Positions 34,600 to 45,859 of a stretch of 64,000 bases of DNA are shown in pieces. The stretch covers positions 2,970,803 through 3,034,802 of the forward strand of contig JAJEKV010000098.1 in assembly GCA_021234155.1 (NCBI GenBank), written 5' to 3'. How positions within the stretch are numbered: position 1 is the stretch's first letter; each line of letters begins with the position of its first letter. A program made the position numbers and the translations under genes. Under the pieces are notes generated by a model that made no database searches, was not told the origin of the DNA, and saw nothing but the letters and a program-made list of their open reading frames with translations. The stretch is from Isoetes taiwanensis (Eukaryota > Streptophyta > Lycopodiopsida > Isoetales > Isoetaceae).

Positions 34600-36340
34600 T
34601 GTTGCATGCTGCACAATTTTGGATTGTCAAGTTTTAAGATTACGTTTTTATATTATGAAGTCTCCAAACCTATCTGAATTCCAGGAAGTTTGGTTTAAAG
34701 AACATATGTGATAAGTTTTTATACGAAAAACTGTATTACTATTCATTCAACTGTATTACAATATAAACAAGCTTCTTACATGAACAATTTTTGCATGGCA
34801 CGAAGCTGCAGAACATGCAAATACTCCGATAACCAAGGCCAATTGTAAAAAAAGCATACATGACTAGGGGAGAAATTAGCACAACAATAACCAGTCGCAC
34901 TAAATATGCTAGCTTAGATGTATTTCAATTTGATCTCAAACTCTAGATAAGTTATAAGGAACACAAGTAAAGCAACTAGTTTATCGAACTAGTAATCTAG
35001 ACACAGGTAGAGCAACTAGGTAAAGCAACTAGTTTATTGAATTGTTCAGCAGCAAAGCTCAGCAGCACCTCTTCATATGATGCTCCAACTTCCTAAACAT
35101 AAATCTAAATGCTTCCTAAAGCTTGTAAATTTCAAATCATCAATTTAAGCAACATGCAGATAAGCTTCAAAATAGGCATGTCCTAGCAGCAACCCTCATT
35201 TGTTTACAACAGATGCAAACACTTCTAATTACAAAAACCTAAATAGATCAGATTAGAAAGAGATTGACTTTGATTATTAGCATCTACTCAGGGATGCAAT
35301 GGTGCATAACCTAGCAACAAATCTGAAAAATAGAAGCATGCCACTGTGGTACACAATAACTTCACATGCCCAAACAAATCAATCTAGACAAATAGAGCAA
35401 CCTATTTCTACTAGCATACTAATCTGGAAACTTTGTACTGTTCAAGGGCTAACCAAGAAAGCCACGTTAACAAAAAGGCCTCATGCTCAGACCGTATCCA
35501 AACTCAGGGTGCAAGCAAGCTCCAGAATATTGTCTAAGCATGTGGACACATTTAATAAGTAAAGAATGGTATCTCCGTGATGCAAGCAATTAACTACGAA
35601 AATCTCAAATGAATCAATTCAAAAAGAGATTGAGTTCAATTATTAACCTCTACTCAGAGATGCAAGGGTGCACAGCCTAGCAACAGATCTGAAAAATAGA
35701 TGCATGTCAGTGTGATGCACAATAATTTGACATGCCCAAATAAATCGATTTAGACAAATAGAGCAAACTAACATGGTGATGTCCTGTAGCACCCCATGTC
35801 TGAGCTGGATTGAAGCATTATATCCACCCTAAACATCAAAATACATAGTTTAGTTCTCTAACTAAACTAGAGATGCTAACATAAAAGTTATAAGATGTTG
35901 AAGACTGGTTGCAATAGTAACTAACCCTTGGATTGCAGATTGCTTCATGAAATTAGGATACTCAAAATCGAAACATATAGCTGCTCCAAACCTGTTGTTA
36001 TAGTTGGCAAGATGGCAGGACCAGCAACAATACCTGGCTCAAAAAATGGCATGGGGTGCTATTTTTTAACCTTCATGTGCTATTGCAGATACCTTTGAAA
36101 GCAATTGGTTTTCAGCACTATCTCTAGCATGTATCTCATTGCATGTATCTTCAGGACTTCAGGATGTTGTAGAGACTGCAGACAACCTCTAGCCTTTACA
36201 TTAATAGATGTCATGACCACATAATATAAGATATTAACTCATAAACAGTCTGAGGTTTTCCTGTATACAGTTTGAAAAACCAAAAAGCTTTAGAGATACC
36301 AAGATAAAATGTCAAAGACAAAACCTATCTGAAAGCAGCC
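34600..36340. repeat. Unassigned stretch with a 160-bp direct repeat
   Basis: No gene supported. A segment of about 160 bp at 35,241-35,402 recurs imperfectly at 35,607-35,768. Shared landmarks are AAGAGATTGA, CTACTCAG-GATGCAA, CTGAAAAATAGA and ACAAATAGAGCAA. CAACTAGTTTAT also recurs near 34,974 and 35,028. Confidence 0.6.
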
Positions 36341-37978
36341 CAATGGATGTGTTGCTGAGAGAAGTCTTGTATGTGTTTCTACTTCTTTATACGTTTTGCA
36401 TTCTTCCTCACCACTTGGCCACTACCTTTACATTCTTCCTGGCCATTACTTTCTTCCTAGCCACTATCTTTTTCCTGGCTACTACCTTCTTCCCCATAGC
36501 AGGAGGATGTTCTTTTTCTTTTGAAGATCTTTCTTGCATGATTTCCACTTACCAATGGCCAATGTTTCTGAATCTGGTGGTGGCAAGCAATCAATTATGT
36601 GGTCATGTACCTCCAATGGCAAGTTATACATTGCCCTCACCTGCAACTTGAATGAGCTCTACTTTTGCACAAATTACGAGATGTGAGTAACAACTTACAA
36701 CAGGCATATGACTTAGCAGCTCGTTTTTTTCATCTCCAATGGATTTGTAGCATTTGCTTGTAAGGATAACCTCTTGTCTGTTGAACGTAGAGCCCCATTC
36801 ATCTCTAAATGCATTTTCAACCACATGTCTAGATTTCGTGCACTTCACTATCCAAAATTTGACATTCTCTTCGTTGCCAGCCTCAGCATTGATGACAAAA
36901 TTGTCGCCTACTTCTACAATTTCTGCCTTCCATTGGTTGTCTCCCTCGTATGCATGATCTCGGACTTCAACTCAGAGTATGTGTAGCGTCCCAGCCTCTT
37001 TACATTCTTACACCTATTCCATAAACCTTTCCAGCAGCTATCACAAAAGCAGGACAAGGACTTATGTGCTACCATGGTAGGCTTGCTTTGAGAGATAGGC
37101 CTAATAGTATGGATCTTCGTGGTGATATCAAAACTTTATGCACATTTCACCTACTCTTATCAGACAAAACACCCTATGCACATGAAGATACAAGTTAGCA
37201 AATGATGTAACCTAGTAGAGAAGTGCGTAATGAGGTACAAATGTTACTTAATGATATTGTTGTCCTTTTTGCCTCTCTTAACTGTGAAATACCAGATCAA
37301 GAAATTAACGGCATCTTCTGCATTCCGTAATGGTGTGCTCGCCCTCTTAAGCATCTTGCTGGTGAGTATTCTCTTTATGACAGCCCCTGCACCATCATGT
37401 TCTCCTTTGCCATGGGAAGATGCAAAGAAATTTCATGCAATCTGGATTCCATTGTTCTGACAGAACCTTCCTAGATAATAAAAAGCCCTGGATGACTTGA
37501 ACTTGGCAGCACACCCATCAGACCAAAACACATGGTTTGTGAATTTTATACCTTTACTCCTCAAATAATCATGGTGCCTTTGGAGGTAATGCTGCACAAA
37601 TGAAGTATCATGCTCTCGATCATCGGACATATAAAAATGAGTCTCTTTCACCAACTTGCGTCCACCTACTACAAGATTTGGACATTCACTGTCATTAGCA
37701 TGCATGTAAATGATGCGCACAAGGATCGAACATTGATCATTCCTCCAATGTAGTGTTTGAATTTCTTGCTAAATCTTGAAAGTATAAGTTTTAGCAAAGT
37801 CAATGACAGATATGACAGTATTGGGTGGGAAAGTTTGCAAACACTCTTTAAACTGATTTGCTTGCCATTTTGCAGTGTAGTTATGAGGAATGAATTGTTT
37901 GATCACTGCATCAGCATGTTCCATGAATTGCAAGAACGTGCTCTTATACACCAACTTCATTACATCCTTCGTGTTGAC

Positions 37979-38629
37979 TGATATGGTTTAAGGTTAATAA
38001 CTAATAATGGTGCTCGGGGGAGTGGCCTTGCATGGAACAATATTTATTGATATGATCAAGTAAGAAAGTCATTCAGTATGTTTAAGCTTTGCTATTATCA
38101 AAGGGAGAGCTAAAAATAAACCTTGATCTTTATTAGAAGCAAAAAGGCAAAAAAAAAGAAGGTGGTGTTACCTATAAATAGAAGGACAACTTTGAGACGT
38201 GATATCTCCGCGACCACAACTCAGAAATTGGCGATCCTTACCTTGTTGGAAAGCCCTTGAAGTCTAGTTTCTAGATTGGGCTTGGTTGTCCATAGATTCC
38301 TTACGGTTTTAAAGTTATGCCCAGAAAGGTGCATAGGGGTCTGAGTTGACTGCACAACTAGATCTGCTTCTTCCTATGTTGATGATGTGCCTGGCCTTAC
38401 CTTCTAGTATCTTCTCTTGTTCCTTGCTTGATCGTATCATTAGAAGGAGTTCATGTAACACCAGTGGTTGGTGGCTAGAAAAAGTTTGTTCTTATACAGT
38501 CTTGCGGAGTAGCTTGACTCGGTGATATCCCTTCTAGTTGGTCCGGTTGGGTGGTAAAACGAGTACCCTGTGGTATTTTGCTTTCTAATAAGTTGATGAA
38601 TTTGCAGGAAGAATAGAGCATTCGTAACA
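37979..38629 (+). repeat. 5' LTR (651 bp)
   Basis: Begins TGATATGGTTTAAGG and ends GTAACA, so it has the expected TG...CA ends. It aligns with 40,004-40,586 over its first 580 or so bases with a scatter of substitutions and short indels. Confidence 0.85.
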
Positions 38630-38631
38630 AT

Positions 38632-38643
38632 TGGTATCAGAGC
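38632..38643 (+). other. Primer-binding site
   Basis: TGGTATCAGAGC, two bases after the 5' LTR. It is the complement of the 3' end of plant initiator-methionine tRNA, the common primer of copia-type elements. Confidence 0.85.
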
Positions 38644-39256
38644 CCAGTTCCAGTCTTTACCAGCGGAGCTGTGGGTGATGGAAGGCGTTGGAAATTTAAG
38701 TGGCTAAGCAGCACAAGAGGTCCAAGAGGGGTAAATTGCAAATAGGTTACCTCTTGTCTGGTATGAAATTGATGTTTAGGGATTGTAATTAGAATCTTTA
38801 GATATATTGGTGCTCTTGACCAAGTGATTGGAACGAGCGTATGCCATGTCCACGATTGGAATGATCGGATGCCATGTCCAAGAGATTGGAGTGAGTTGGT
38901 GCTCATGTCCAGGTGAATAGAATGTTATTCCCGATGTTCGCAGGTCTTCTGGTTGGTGCTGGAGATTGCAAACTGGAATGGACATTGATCAGAAGTTGGT
39001 GCTTCTGGTGGAGGTTAGTAAACATTTTGTTGAGAGGAATTAAGTTGATGTTCAATTTGTAGTTTTTGGAGGCCTTCTCGAGGAACTAAGTTTATTCCTG
39101 AGAAGGGAAGGACTAACAATTGGTATTATTACTTCCTAATGGAAGGGGAAAATATCTTTCTTGTTCAAGTTGAATGATGATATTTAACTTGAAGAACTGG
39201 AAAGGGCTGGGAATGCCATGACTGTCAAGTGAGGGACGCCTACTTGATGGATCAGT

Positions 39257-39502
39257 ATGGAGATTTTTTTCGTCCAAAGCTTGCGGATCCCGCCTTTGGA
39301 GGATCGTAAAAGAACATTCTTAGGAGGACAAGGTTGGTCCCAAGACGGGAAAGACTACTATGTTAGTAAAGAACCATATTATTTGGTTGAGTTTGCAGGT
39401 TCTAATGTCATGATTGAGTTTTATGCAGGACATAGAAATTGTCATGCAGGGAATTATTTGGGAGATATTCTTACCTTCTTATTTGGCACATTAGCAACCT
39501 AA
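39257..39502 (+). other. Short internal frame of the LTR element
   Basis: An 81-codon open frame starting MEIFFVQSLRIPPLEDRKR and ending GDILTFLFGTLAT. It matches no retroelement protein I know. It may be a chance frame or a remnant in the non-autonomous internal region. Confidence 0.2.
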
Positions 39503-39657
39503 GTTTTAGGCGGCTATCGGGTAAACGTATATTTGAGTTACATTTGCCTTAGGGGAATTCTAAGGAGGAAGTATAAGGTGTTCTTTTCTTTGTGTAGTGT
39601 ATAGTAAATCTTGAGACAACTAACTGTAGCATAATAGTTGGACTTGATTATTTTCTA

Positions 39658-39828
39658 GTTGTGGATTCAACTAGGGTCGCAACCATGGACTTGGTTGTGG
39701 TAAATTATTTTCTAGTTGTGTATTCAATTAGGGTCGCAACCATGGACTTGGTTGTGGTAAATTATTTTCTAGTTGTGGACTCAACTAGGGTTGTAACCAT
39801 GGACTTGGTTATGTTGTTGAATATTTCT
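39658..39828 (+). repeat. 57-bp tandem repeat inside the LTR element
   Basis: Three units with exact 57-bp period, starting at 39,658, 39,715 and 39,772. Each contains AACCATGGACTTGGTTGTGG and TTATTTTCTAGTTGTG. The period is a multiple of three, so the frame stays open through all units (64 codons from 39,661). The third unit is diverged at its end; a partial echo recurs near 39,920-39,945. Confidence 0.85.
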
Positions 39829-39988
39829 GATTGTGGAGGTTACGAAAATTTTTAGCCTAAAGGGCTGGACTTGGAAATTTTTAGTCTAAAGGGCTGGACT
39901 TGACAACTTTTTATTATGCAGGTTGTAGCCATGGACTTGGTTGTGTCAAATTTGCCATATAATTTCTTGATCGAGGACGATCAATCCC

Positions 39989-40003
39989 GAGAAAGGAAGG
40001 AAT
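39989..40003 (+). other. Polypurine tract
   Basis: GAGAAAGGAAGGAAT lies immediately before the TG that opens the 3' LTR, the expected place for the plus-strand primer. Confidence 0.75.
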
Positions 40004-40586
40004 TGATATGGTTTAAGGTTAATAACTAATAATGGTGCTCGGGGGAGTGGCCTTGCATGGAACAATATTTATTGATATGATCAAGTAAGAAAGCCATCCA
40101 GTATGTCTAAGCCTTGCTATTATCAAAGGAAGAGCTTAAAATAAACCTTGACCTTTATTTAGAAGCAAAAAGGCAAAAAAAAGGTGTTGTTACCTATGAA
40201 TAGAAGGACAATTGTGAGACGTGATATCTCGGCGACCACAACTCAGAAATCGGCGATCCTTACCTTTTTGGAAAGCCCTTGAAGTCTAGTTTCCAGATTG
40301 GGCTTGGTTGTCCATAGATTCCTTACGGTTTGCCAGTTATGCCCAGAAAGGTGCATAGGGGTCTGAGTTGACTGCACAACTAGATCTGCTTCTTCCTATG
40401 TTGATGATGTGCCTGGCCTTACCTTCTAGTATCTTCTCTTGTTCCTTGCTTGATCGTATCATTAGAAGGAGTTCATGTAACACCAGTGGTTGGTGGCTAG
40501 AAAAAGTTTGTTCTTATACAGTCTTGCGGAGTAGCTTGACTCGGTGATATCTCTTCTAGTTGGTCTGGTTGGGTGGTAAAACGAGT
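40004..40586 (+). repeat. 3' LTR, truncated end
   Basis: Matches the 5' LTR from TGATATGGTTTAAGG through GGTGGTAAAACGAGT, then diverges abruptly at about 40,586 into the interrupted pseudogene. The terminal 65 bases present in the 5' copy are missing, so target-site duplications cannot be verified directly. Confidence 0.8.
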
Positions 40587-42098
40587 TACCAACATCCTTC
40601 ACATAAGTTTCTTTCACCTGTAAACAGTAGAATGGTGTAAATTTCAAAAATGCAAGACACAAATTCAATCTATACCTTTTCAAAATTCTTCCAGTCAATC
40701 TTCATTGTTTTGCTCTTTTCCTTCGGACATTTCTGAAATGAATTGAGGCCATAATCATTACATTTCATTTTCAAACACGTTGAACTTATACCAATCTGTT
40801 GTGTCATTCTTTGGACATACCATAACTCTCCACATGTCACTCACACTATTGAAAGTGTGAGTGTATGCTTCACAACTTGGGCCTAGACCACAAATAGCAT
40901 ATTTACAAGTACATTTTCTACGTGATCTTGTTCAGTGCCTGCCTCACGAACTCCATTCTCATGTGATAGATGCAGCAACACGTCTTCTTATCTTTGAGTC
41001 TTTTAACAAATTTAGGCTTCAAGGTTTCGAACAACCTCAAACCTATCTTCATGTCCGGATATACACGTTTGAATCTTTTATAAAACAGTATCTACATTTT
41101 AAAAAGCAAATTGTAATGAATGAAATCCAAATTTCATAACAAAGAAAGCATTAAGTACCTGTGATTCTTCCAAGAAGTGAATTGCATGCAAGTTATAAGG
41201 CTTTGATACTTTCTTCCCATTCAAATGTCTCCTTAATTTAATGACTTGCCTTTTATTAGGAGAGACAGGGGTTTCCGAGATCCAAAAGTTATATACCTTT
41301 TCTCGATCTTCATCGGAAAGCCGATCTGATCTAGACTTCTTATTGAACATGGACCAGGGTTCTCCAATCTCAGCCAATTTCCTCTTGTCCACAGCAGCAC
41401 ATACAACCCTTCTTTTCAAGTTTAGAACTTTTGCAATAGCAGCACGATTGCTACATTCAGTGACAGCCATCATCAAGGTGGAGAACCTTGCTTGATTGAT
41501 ATCTTGAGTCCTGCAACATTTCTTGACAGCGAGAGTCTCCTTCACATTGTTAACAACATGCTTGTAAACATTTAATTCTTTGTTTCCTATGATACCATAT
41601 TCAGGAAGTTGTTCTGCTGCTCTTGTAAAAACCTCTTTTCTATCCTCAAAATTCAAATTAAGGCATACTTTATTGGTGAAATCCACAATTTTTGGCCAAT
41701 TTTTGTTTCTGTCTAGTGGTGAGTTTTTCTTTGCCCTTATTTGCTTCGAGGACGAACTCTCTCTTCCTCTTCCTTTGTAATCTCCTTCTGGATGATAGAA
41801 TTCTTCTAGATGCAGTATTTGAGGATGCACAATTGCACACCTTTTTGCAATCATCAAAGCATGTTGTAGAGGCTTCAAGAACTAAATATACTGGAGATGA
41901 AGGTACCACAGTTGCAGGTGCAGATGCATATGGATCCACAATTTTATGAATATCCTGTGGATTTTATACCTCATGCTGCACAGCAAAGTTTGGGAGGAAT
42001 TCATTCACATCAATACCACGAGCAGCAGCAAGGTCTTCTGGATCCTGGTCATCAAACTGTGCTGCAAATTCAGCAGCGTATCTTTCAACCAAGTCCAT

Positions 42099-43249
42099 TA
42101 AAATTCATCGAAAATGTTTTTGCTAAACCAACTATTCTCTGCCTAATTTTTAAAATTTTCTTGGAGCTGCTTCAGCCCGCCAAATTGGAGCGAGAGAATG
42201 AACCCCTACATCCGGATCGCTGATATGGCCAATGAATTTCCCAATTCGGATGGGAGAGCCAAACCTGTTTCGCGTGTTCTTCACCGTTCTTCAAGGCCCT
42301 CACCTAAAGCAACCCCTAAGCACCTACTGTCGCTGACATAAAAAATGGCCTAGCTATATGCTTTCACCATACCGGAGTTTTGAAAGGAGTTACTAGAGTT
42401 AGGCTTCGAGCTGCTTGCCGAAAGCACAGAGGAGATGCAACAATTAGAGGAGATGGCGGCAAGCAGAGGAGGCGCCGCTCCGCAAGGTCGTATAATTTTA
42501 GGAAAAAATTGCTATAATTTCACCCTCCTGGTCATTACGTTTGATGTAATATTTCCGTTCCAGAAAAAAGCTTGAGAGCGACACGTGTCCCTAGAAAAGA
42601 ATGACTGGAAATTAAAAAAAAAAAAAGAAATGATGTCATAGTATAACAGAAATTAAAACATAGTCATGCTCCTCACTTTTCTTGCTATGCAAGCAGTCCA
42701 AGCTCTGCTCGACTCTGGATCCACAAGCTCCAATGCTCATATCTTTCTTTCTCTGCAAACATGCTCTGGCTTATTAATCTGGAGCACCCGAGAAAGCCCC
42801 AAATCGCCCAAGATATGGCTATGGCAGCCCCTTTCTTTATTCTTCCCTTTGTTTTTACATCTGGGTTCTGTGTTTTTGGAAATAAAGGCCTGAGATATGG
42901 TTGCACAAGGCCACTACCTTCCAAGGAAAATACTGAATATTTGTAGATTCAAAAATGTGTGAAAAAAGGAATGCTTGAAAATATTTGATACACCATTTTA
43001 GTGTTATTAGGATTAACAGCTTTCTATTGTACAAGCGCTAGAATATAGTGTCATAAGGTTCAACTTTTGCATATTCAATATTGATGCAATATATATATCG
43101 GAGTTCAATATTGATGCAATATACATGAGATGTGATTGAGATAAATAGGAAGAGTGTGGAAAGAATGAAATTCTTGCTAATACATAGGAAATGCTTCTCT
43201 AGATACATGGTGTGGAAAAAGAGAAATGTTCGCAAGGCCGCTGCAATAG
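42099..43249. other. Gene-free flank
   Basis: Probably includes the promoter side of the transposase-like pseudogene. No terminal inverted repeat could be confirmed. The frames at 42,666-42,946 overlap each other on both strands and show no domain. Confidence 0.35.
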
Positions 43250-44405
43250 TATAGTTAAAACCATTGTATCCTTTAAATTGTAAAATAGCGGCTGATAATA
43301 GATTTCGACAATGTTAACACAATCAGCGGCTTCTATCAGCGGCTTCTCCTCCTCGAATTTGCTCAAAAGACTTCCGATTTGCTCCTGATACTTGAATTTA
43401 GCTGGCCTAAAATAAAAAGGCTAAGGTTCCTTTTTAAACCAGATCTTTGAGCAAAGTAATGGAGAAAATATATATGATACAGAATCGATTCTTGAGGGAA
43501 GGAAACGCCCAGAGAAGATAGAATGGTTGATTTATTAGGAATCTCTAAATTGAGAATTGAGTAGAGCCCCGAGGGTGTTAGCTCTCTATATATGGATGTG
43601 CCATATGCGTTACTAGAGTCCAAAAAACCCCTTCGTAAACGAAAATTCCCTAAGAAAACCTTATATGATACGTTCTATTGTTTCAAACTTTTGCCTACCC
43701 CATATCGTATTTATATGATATTTTTTTTATAGTACGAATGATACTTCTCATATAAATACAAAATGCATCTTAACATGTGACATGCCCCTTATCGTGTAAA
43801 TATTGCAAACAAATTGTGAATAATAGATTAAAGTGAACTAAAGAGTTACAGATTGTTCAATATGAGTATGTATTGAAAAGGTTTTCATGATCCTAAATTA
43901 ACATATAACTCAAAGACTTTTGTAGGTAAGCTATGAATCTATCATGTTCCAAGACCCACTCCTTCCTAACTAGAAATTAGAAATTAACCCCATCTTGTGC
44001 CATACGAGAAGTTCTATACAACGACCCCTAGTCGTACGGATATGGATTCAAAACCAAATAACCTTATTTTACTCGTACATATACGATACGTTGGACAAAA
44101 AAAAAAAAACCCTTATTATCCACGCACATGGCACATATGACTTACATTGGTGATACCCCCTGGGGTAGAGCCAAAGAAAGCCTACTTTGTTGTTGTGTTC
44201 ATGTTCTCAAACCTGTTTGTGTTATAGTTAAAAATCATTAAGATATGTTTTGAATCGCAAAATAGCGCTGATAATGGTTCACGACCATGTTAACGCAACC
44301 AACGACTATTCCTTTTCATATTTACTCAAAAGGCTTTTGATTTGCTTCTGATAGCCGGATTCAGCTGGCCTAGAATAGAATAGGCAAAGGTTCCCTTTCT
44401 AAACT
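43250..44405. repeat. Pair of related 185-bp segments
   Basis: 43,255-43,440 and 44,222-44,405 share AAAATAGCG-CTGATAAT, CGAC-ATGTTAAC-CAA, TTTGCTCCTGATA versus TTTGCTTCTGATA, TTCAGCTGGCCTA or TTTAGCTGGCCTA, and AAGGTTCC. They are two copies of an unnamed dispersed repeat in the same orientation. No coding capacity. Confidence 0.65.
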
Positions 44406-45320
44406 AGAAAAGGCTGTAGAAAATGTTATGAAATAGAATTCTGCGAAAAATTGTATATATTTAGAGTTAATCAGAGTTAATCCAAACAGCCTGGATTGTG
44501 CCTTTACATAGTATGTGAAGAGATGTGAATGGCATCTCTTCATGAATGGACACATTCCACATCATCATGTCCTTTGGTATGGATTGAATATCATTTGTGT
44601 TTGTTCATGGAGATTAAACACTTATTTATTACTGTTAATACTCCCCCTTAATCTTCATTTCTTGAGACTTTATGGCAGCATCATATCTTGGAGTCTTCAT
44701 TGCTCCTTTCTATACTTGCAGCTTTATCAATATAAACCTTACCACCATAATGCGGTCTTCACTAATATGGGTGCCATCAAGTGTGGTCTCCCAAAAAATA
44801 CAAATTAGGTGCCACTAGGGTTGTGGACTTACCCTTAACTACATAAGCTGCAATACTTGAACTTATCCAAGTCTTTGGAAGTTTACGCGATCAAACTTCC
44901 AGAATAACTCCAACTACTCTTCTCTTATAAACATAGGTGCCTAACTTCTCTAGCTTTTCCCTAACTTCTCCCTTGATCTTGGGAACTTCCAACAAGATTT
45001 AGGTTGAGAGTACTGGGCCTTGAGTGAACGTCTTCATCTTCAACCATCTAGAAGAGTTAATTACCTATGGAGTACCACACAAATCTTGCTTTAACATCTT
45101 ATAGATGACCACGTATTCGTGGGTTTATGCATCTTTTACAACTTTGTCGCAATTCTTGCACATAGATAGGCTTCTCATTCATCTCAGCAGATTTCTACAA
45201 TGGTGGACAGTGGATAGCCGCATACATGCGAACTACCCACGAAAAATAAAGGGAAATCCAATTATATCACTTGGACCCCAAAAACAAATACAATGCTAAA
45301 AGATGAGTGGCTGATGTACC
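44406..45320. other. Gene-free, unassigned
   Basis: Only short frames. Nothing recognised on either strand. Confidence 0.3.
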
Positions 45321-45401
45321 TGCCGAAAGCTTATCACCGGGATTAAAAAACCCCGCCCTTTCGGGTTTTCGAGGAAAAACCCTAGTGATAAGCCTTCGGC
45401 A
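45321..45401. other. Large imperfect hairpin
   Basis: Arms TGCCGAAAGCTTATCAC (45,321-45,337) and GTGATAAGCCTTCGGCA (45,385-45,401) pair with one mismatch around a 47-base loop that is itself rich in CCCCG, CGGG and GGGTTTT. Similar loop words (GAAGGGTTTTGAGGGAAAAACC) occur at 49,989-50,010 in a minus-strand LINE, so this may be a LINE 5' or 3' structure rather than a terminator. Confidence 0.6.
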
Positions 45402-45532
45402 AGGGGCTTAGACAAACGTAAGCATAGAATCGCTCCCAAAAACCCCCGCATGGAGAAGTCAAAACGGATGGCGCTCGCCAACCTGCACCTGCACATCACC
45501 AACACAACAAACGAGAAACATACCAGAGAATA

Positions 45533-45581
45533 GCATCACCTAGTGGGTGGAAAAAAAGCATCACCCACCGGGTGGAAAAAC
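45533..45581. repeat. Twofold GCATCACC-GGGTGGAAAAA repeat
   Basis: GCATCACCTAGTGGGTGGAA at 45,533 is followed by GCATCACCCACCGGGTGGAA at 45,557. The second contains the small inverted repeat CCACC-GGGTGG. On the minus strand this resembles the hairpin-bearing end of a LINE 3' region. Confidence 0.5.
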
Positions 45582-45738
45582 ATGATAAACAGAACTTGTA
45601 CAAAATATAAACAAAGAAGGGGGGAGGGTGGGTTCAAAGAGAATAAGGTACTGCTGAGAGAAGAGGAAGCGCCGATGAAACGTCGATGAAGAACTCCACA
45701 ATAAGTAGCAAACGCCCAACCTGAAGAACGGCCTAAAA

Positions 45739-45804
45739 CGCATGCGATGCATGCATGCGACGCATGCAATGCATGCATGCGACGCATGCAATGCATGCAT
45801 GCTC
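45739..45804. repeat. 22-bp tandem repeat, alternating purine-pyrimidine
   Basis: About three units of a 22-bp period built from GCATGCATGC and GACGCATGCAAT. Long tracts alternate purine and pyrimidine and include nested GCATGC palindromes. A local frame reads as repeated Met-His-Ala-Cys codons; I treat that as a by-product of the repeat. Confidence 0.85.
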
Positions 45805-45859
45805 GTCTTGAGCAAGAATGCCGATTCGCTACGCGAATCGACGACATTATTTGTTGTTG

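Larger units (their letters stand above)
37979..40586 (+). mobile_element. Non-autonomous LTR retrotransposon (nested)
   Basis: Two near-identical LTRs (37,979-38,629 and 40,004-40,586) flank an internal region of only about 1.37 kb. It has the primer-binding site TGGTATCAGAGC just inside the 5' LTR and a purine tract just before the 3' LTR. It carries no gag, protease, integrase or reverse transcriptase, so it must rely on enzymes of other elements (LARD/TRIM-like). The 3' LTR lacks its last 65 or so bases. It is inserted in the transposase-like pseudogene, whose frame resumes on both sides (VKETYVKDV at 40,610; VNTKDVMKLVYKS at 37,970). Confidence 0.85.
36400..42098 (-). pseudogene. Uncharacterised transposase-like gene, split and decayed
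   Basis: Minus-strand gene of a dispersed family I know only as uncharacterised. Exon 1 (42,098-41,970) starts MDLVERYAAEFAAQFDD and ends at a GAG|GTATAA donor. The main exon (about 41,880-41,158) is basic and ends FLEESQ at CAG|GTACTT. The next (41,087-40,925) holds FPDMKI-like YPDMKIGLRLF and a Cys-rich KKTCCCIYHM. A Cys block CTCKYAICGLGPSCEAY follows near 40,890. After the nested LTR element come VISVIDFAKTYTF (near 37,800), THFYMSDDREHDTSFVQHY, NHVFWSDGCAAKFKSSRAFY (near 37,510) and SSHGKGEHDGAGAVIKR (near 37,395). The tail ends in VARKK repeats (36,400-36,500). The spaced D, D and HGKG-x-x-D motifs suggest an RNase H-like catalytic core; that is inference. An in-frame TGA (37,438) replaces an expected TGG, and frameshifts occur. 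Confidence 0.6.

Noticed and set aside
36343-36651. 102-codon hydrophobic + frame (repeated FFLAT)
   Set aside because: It is the complement of the VARKK-repeat tail of the minus-strand transposase-like gene.
45739-45804. CRISPR-like array
   Set aside because: The units are contiguous with no spacers; it is a simple tandem repeat in a plant nuclear context.
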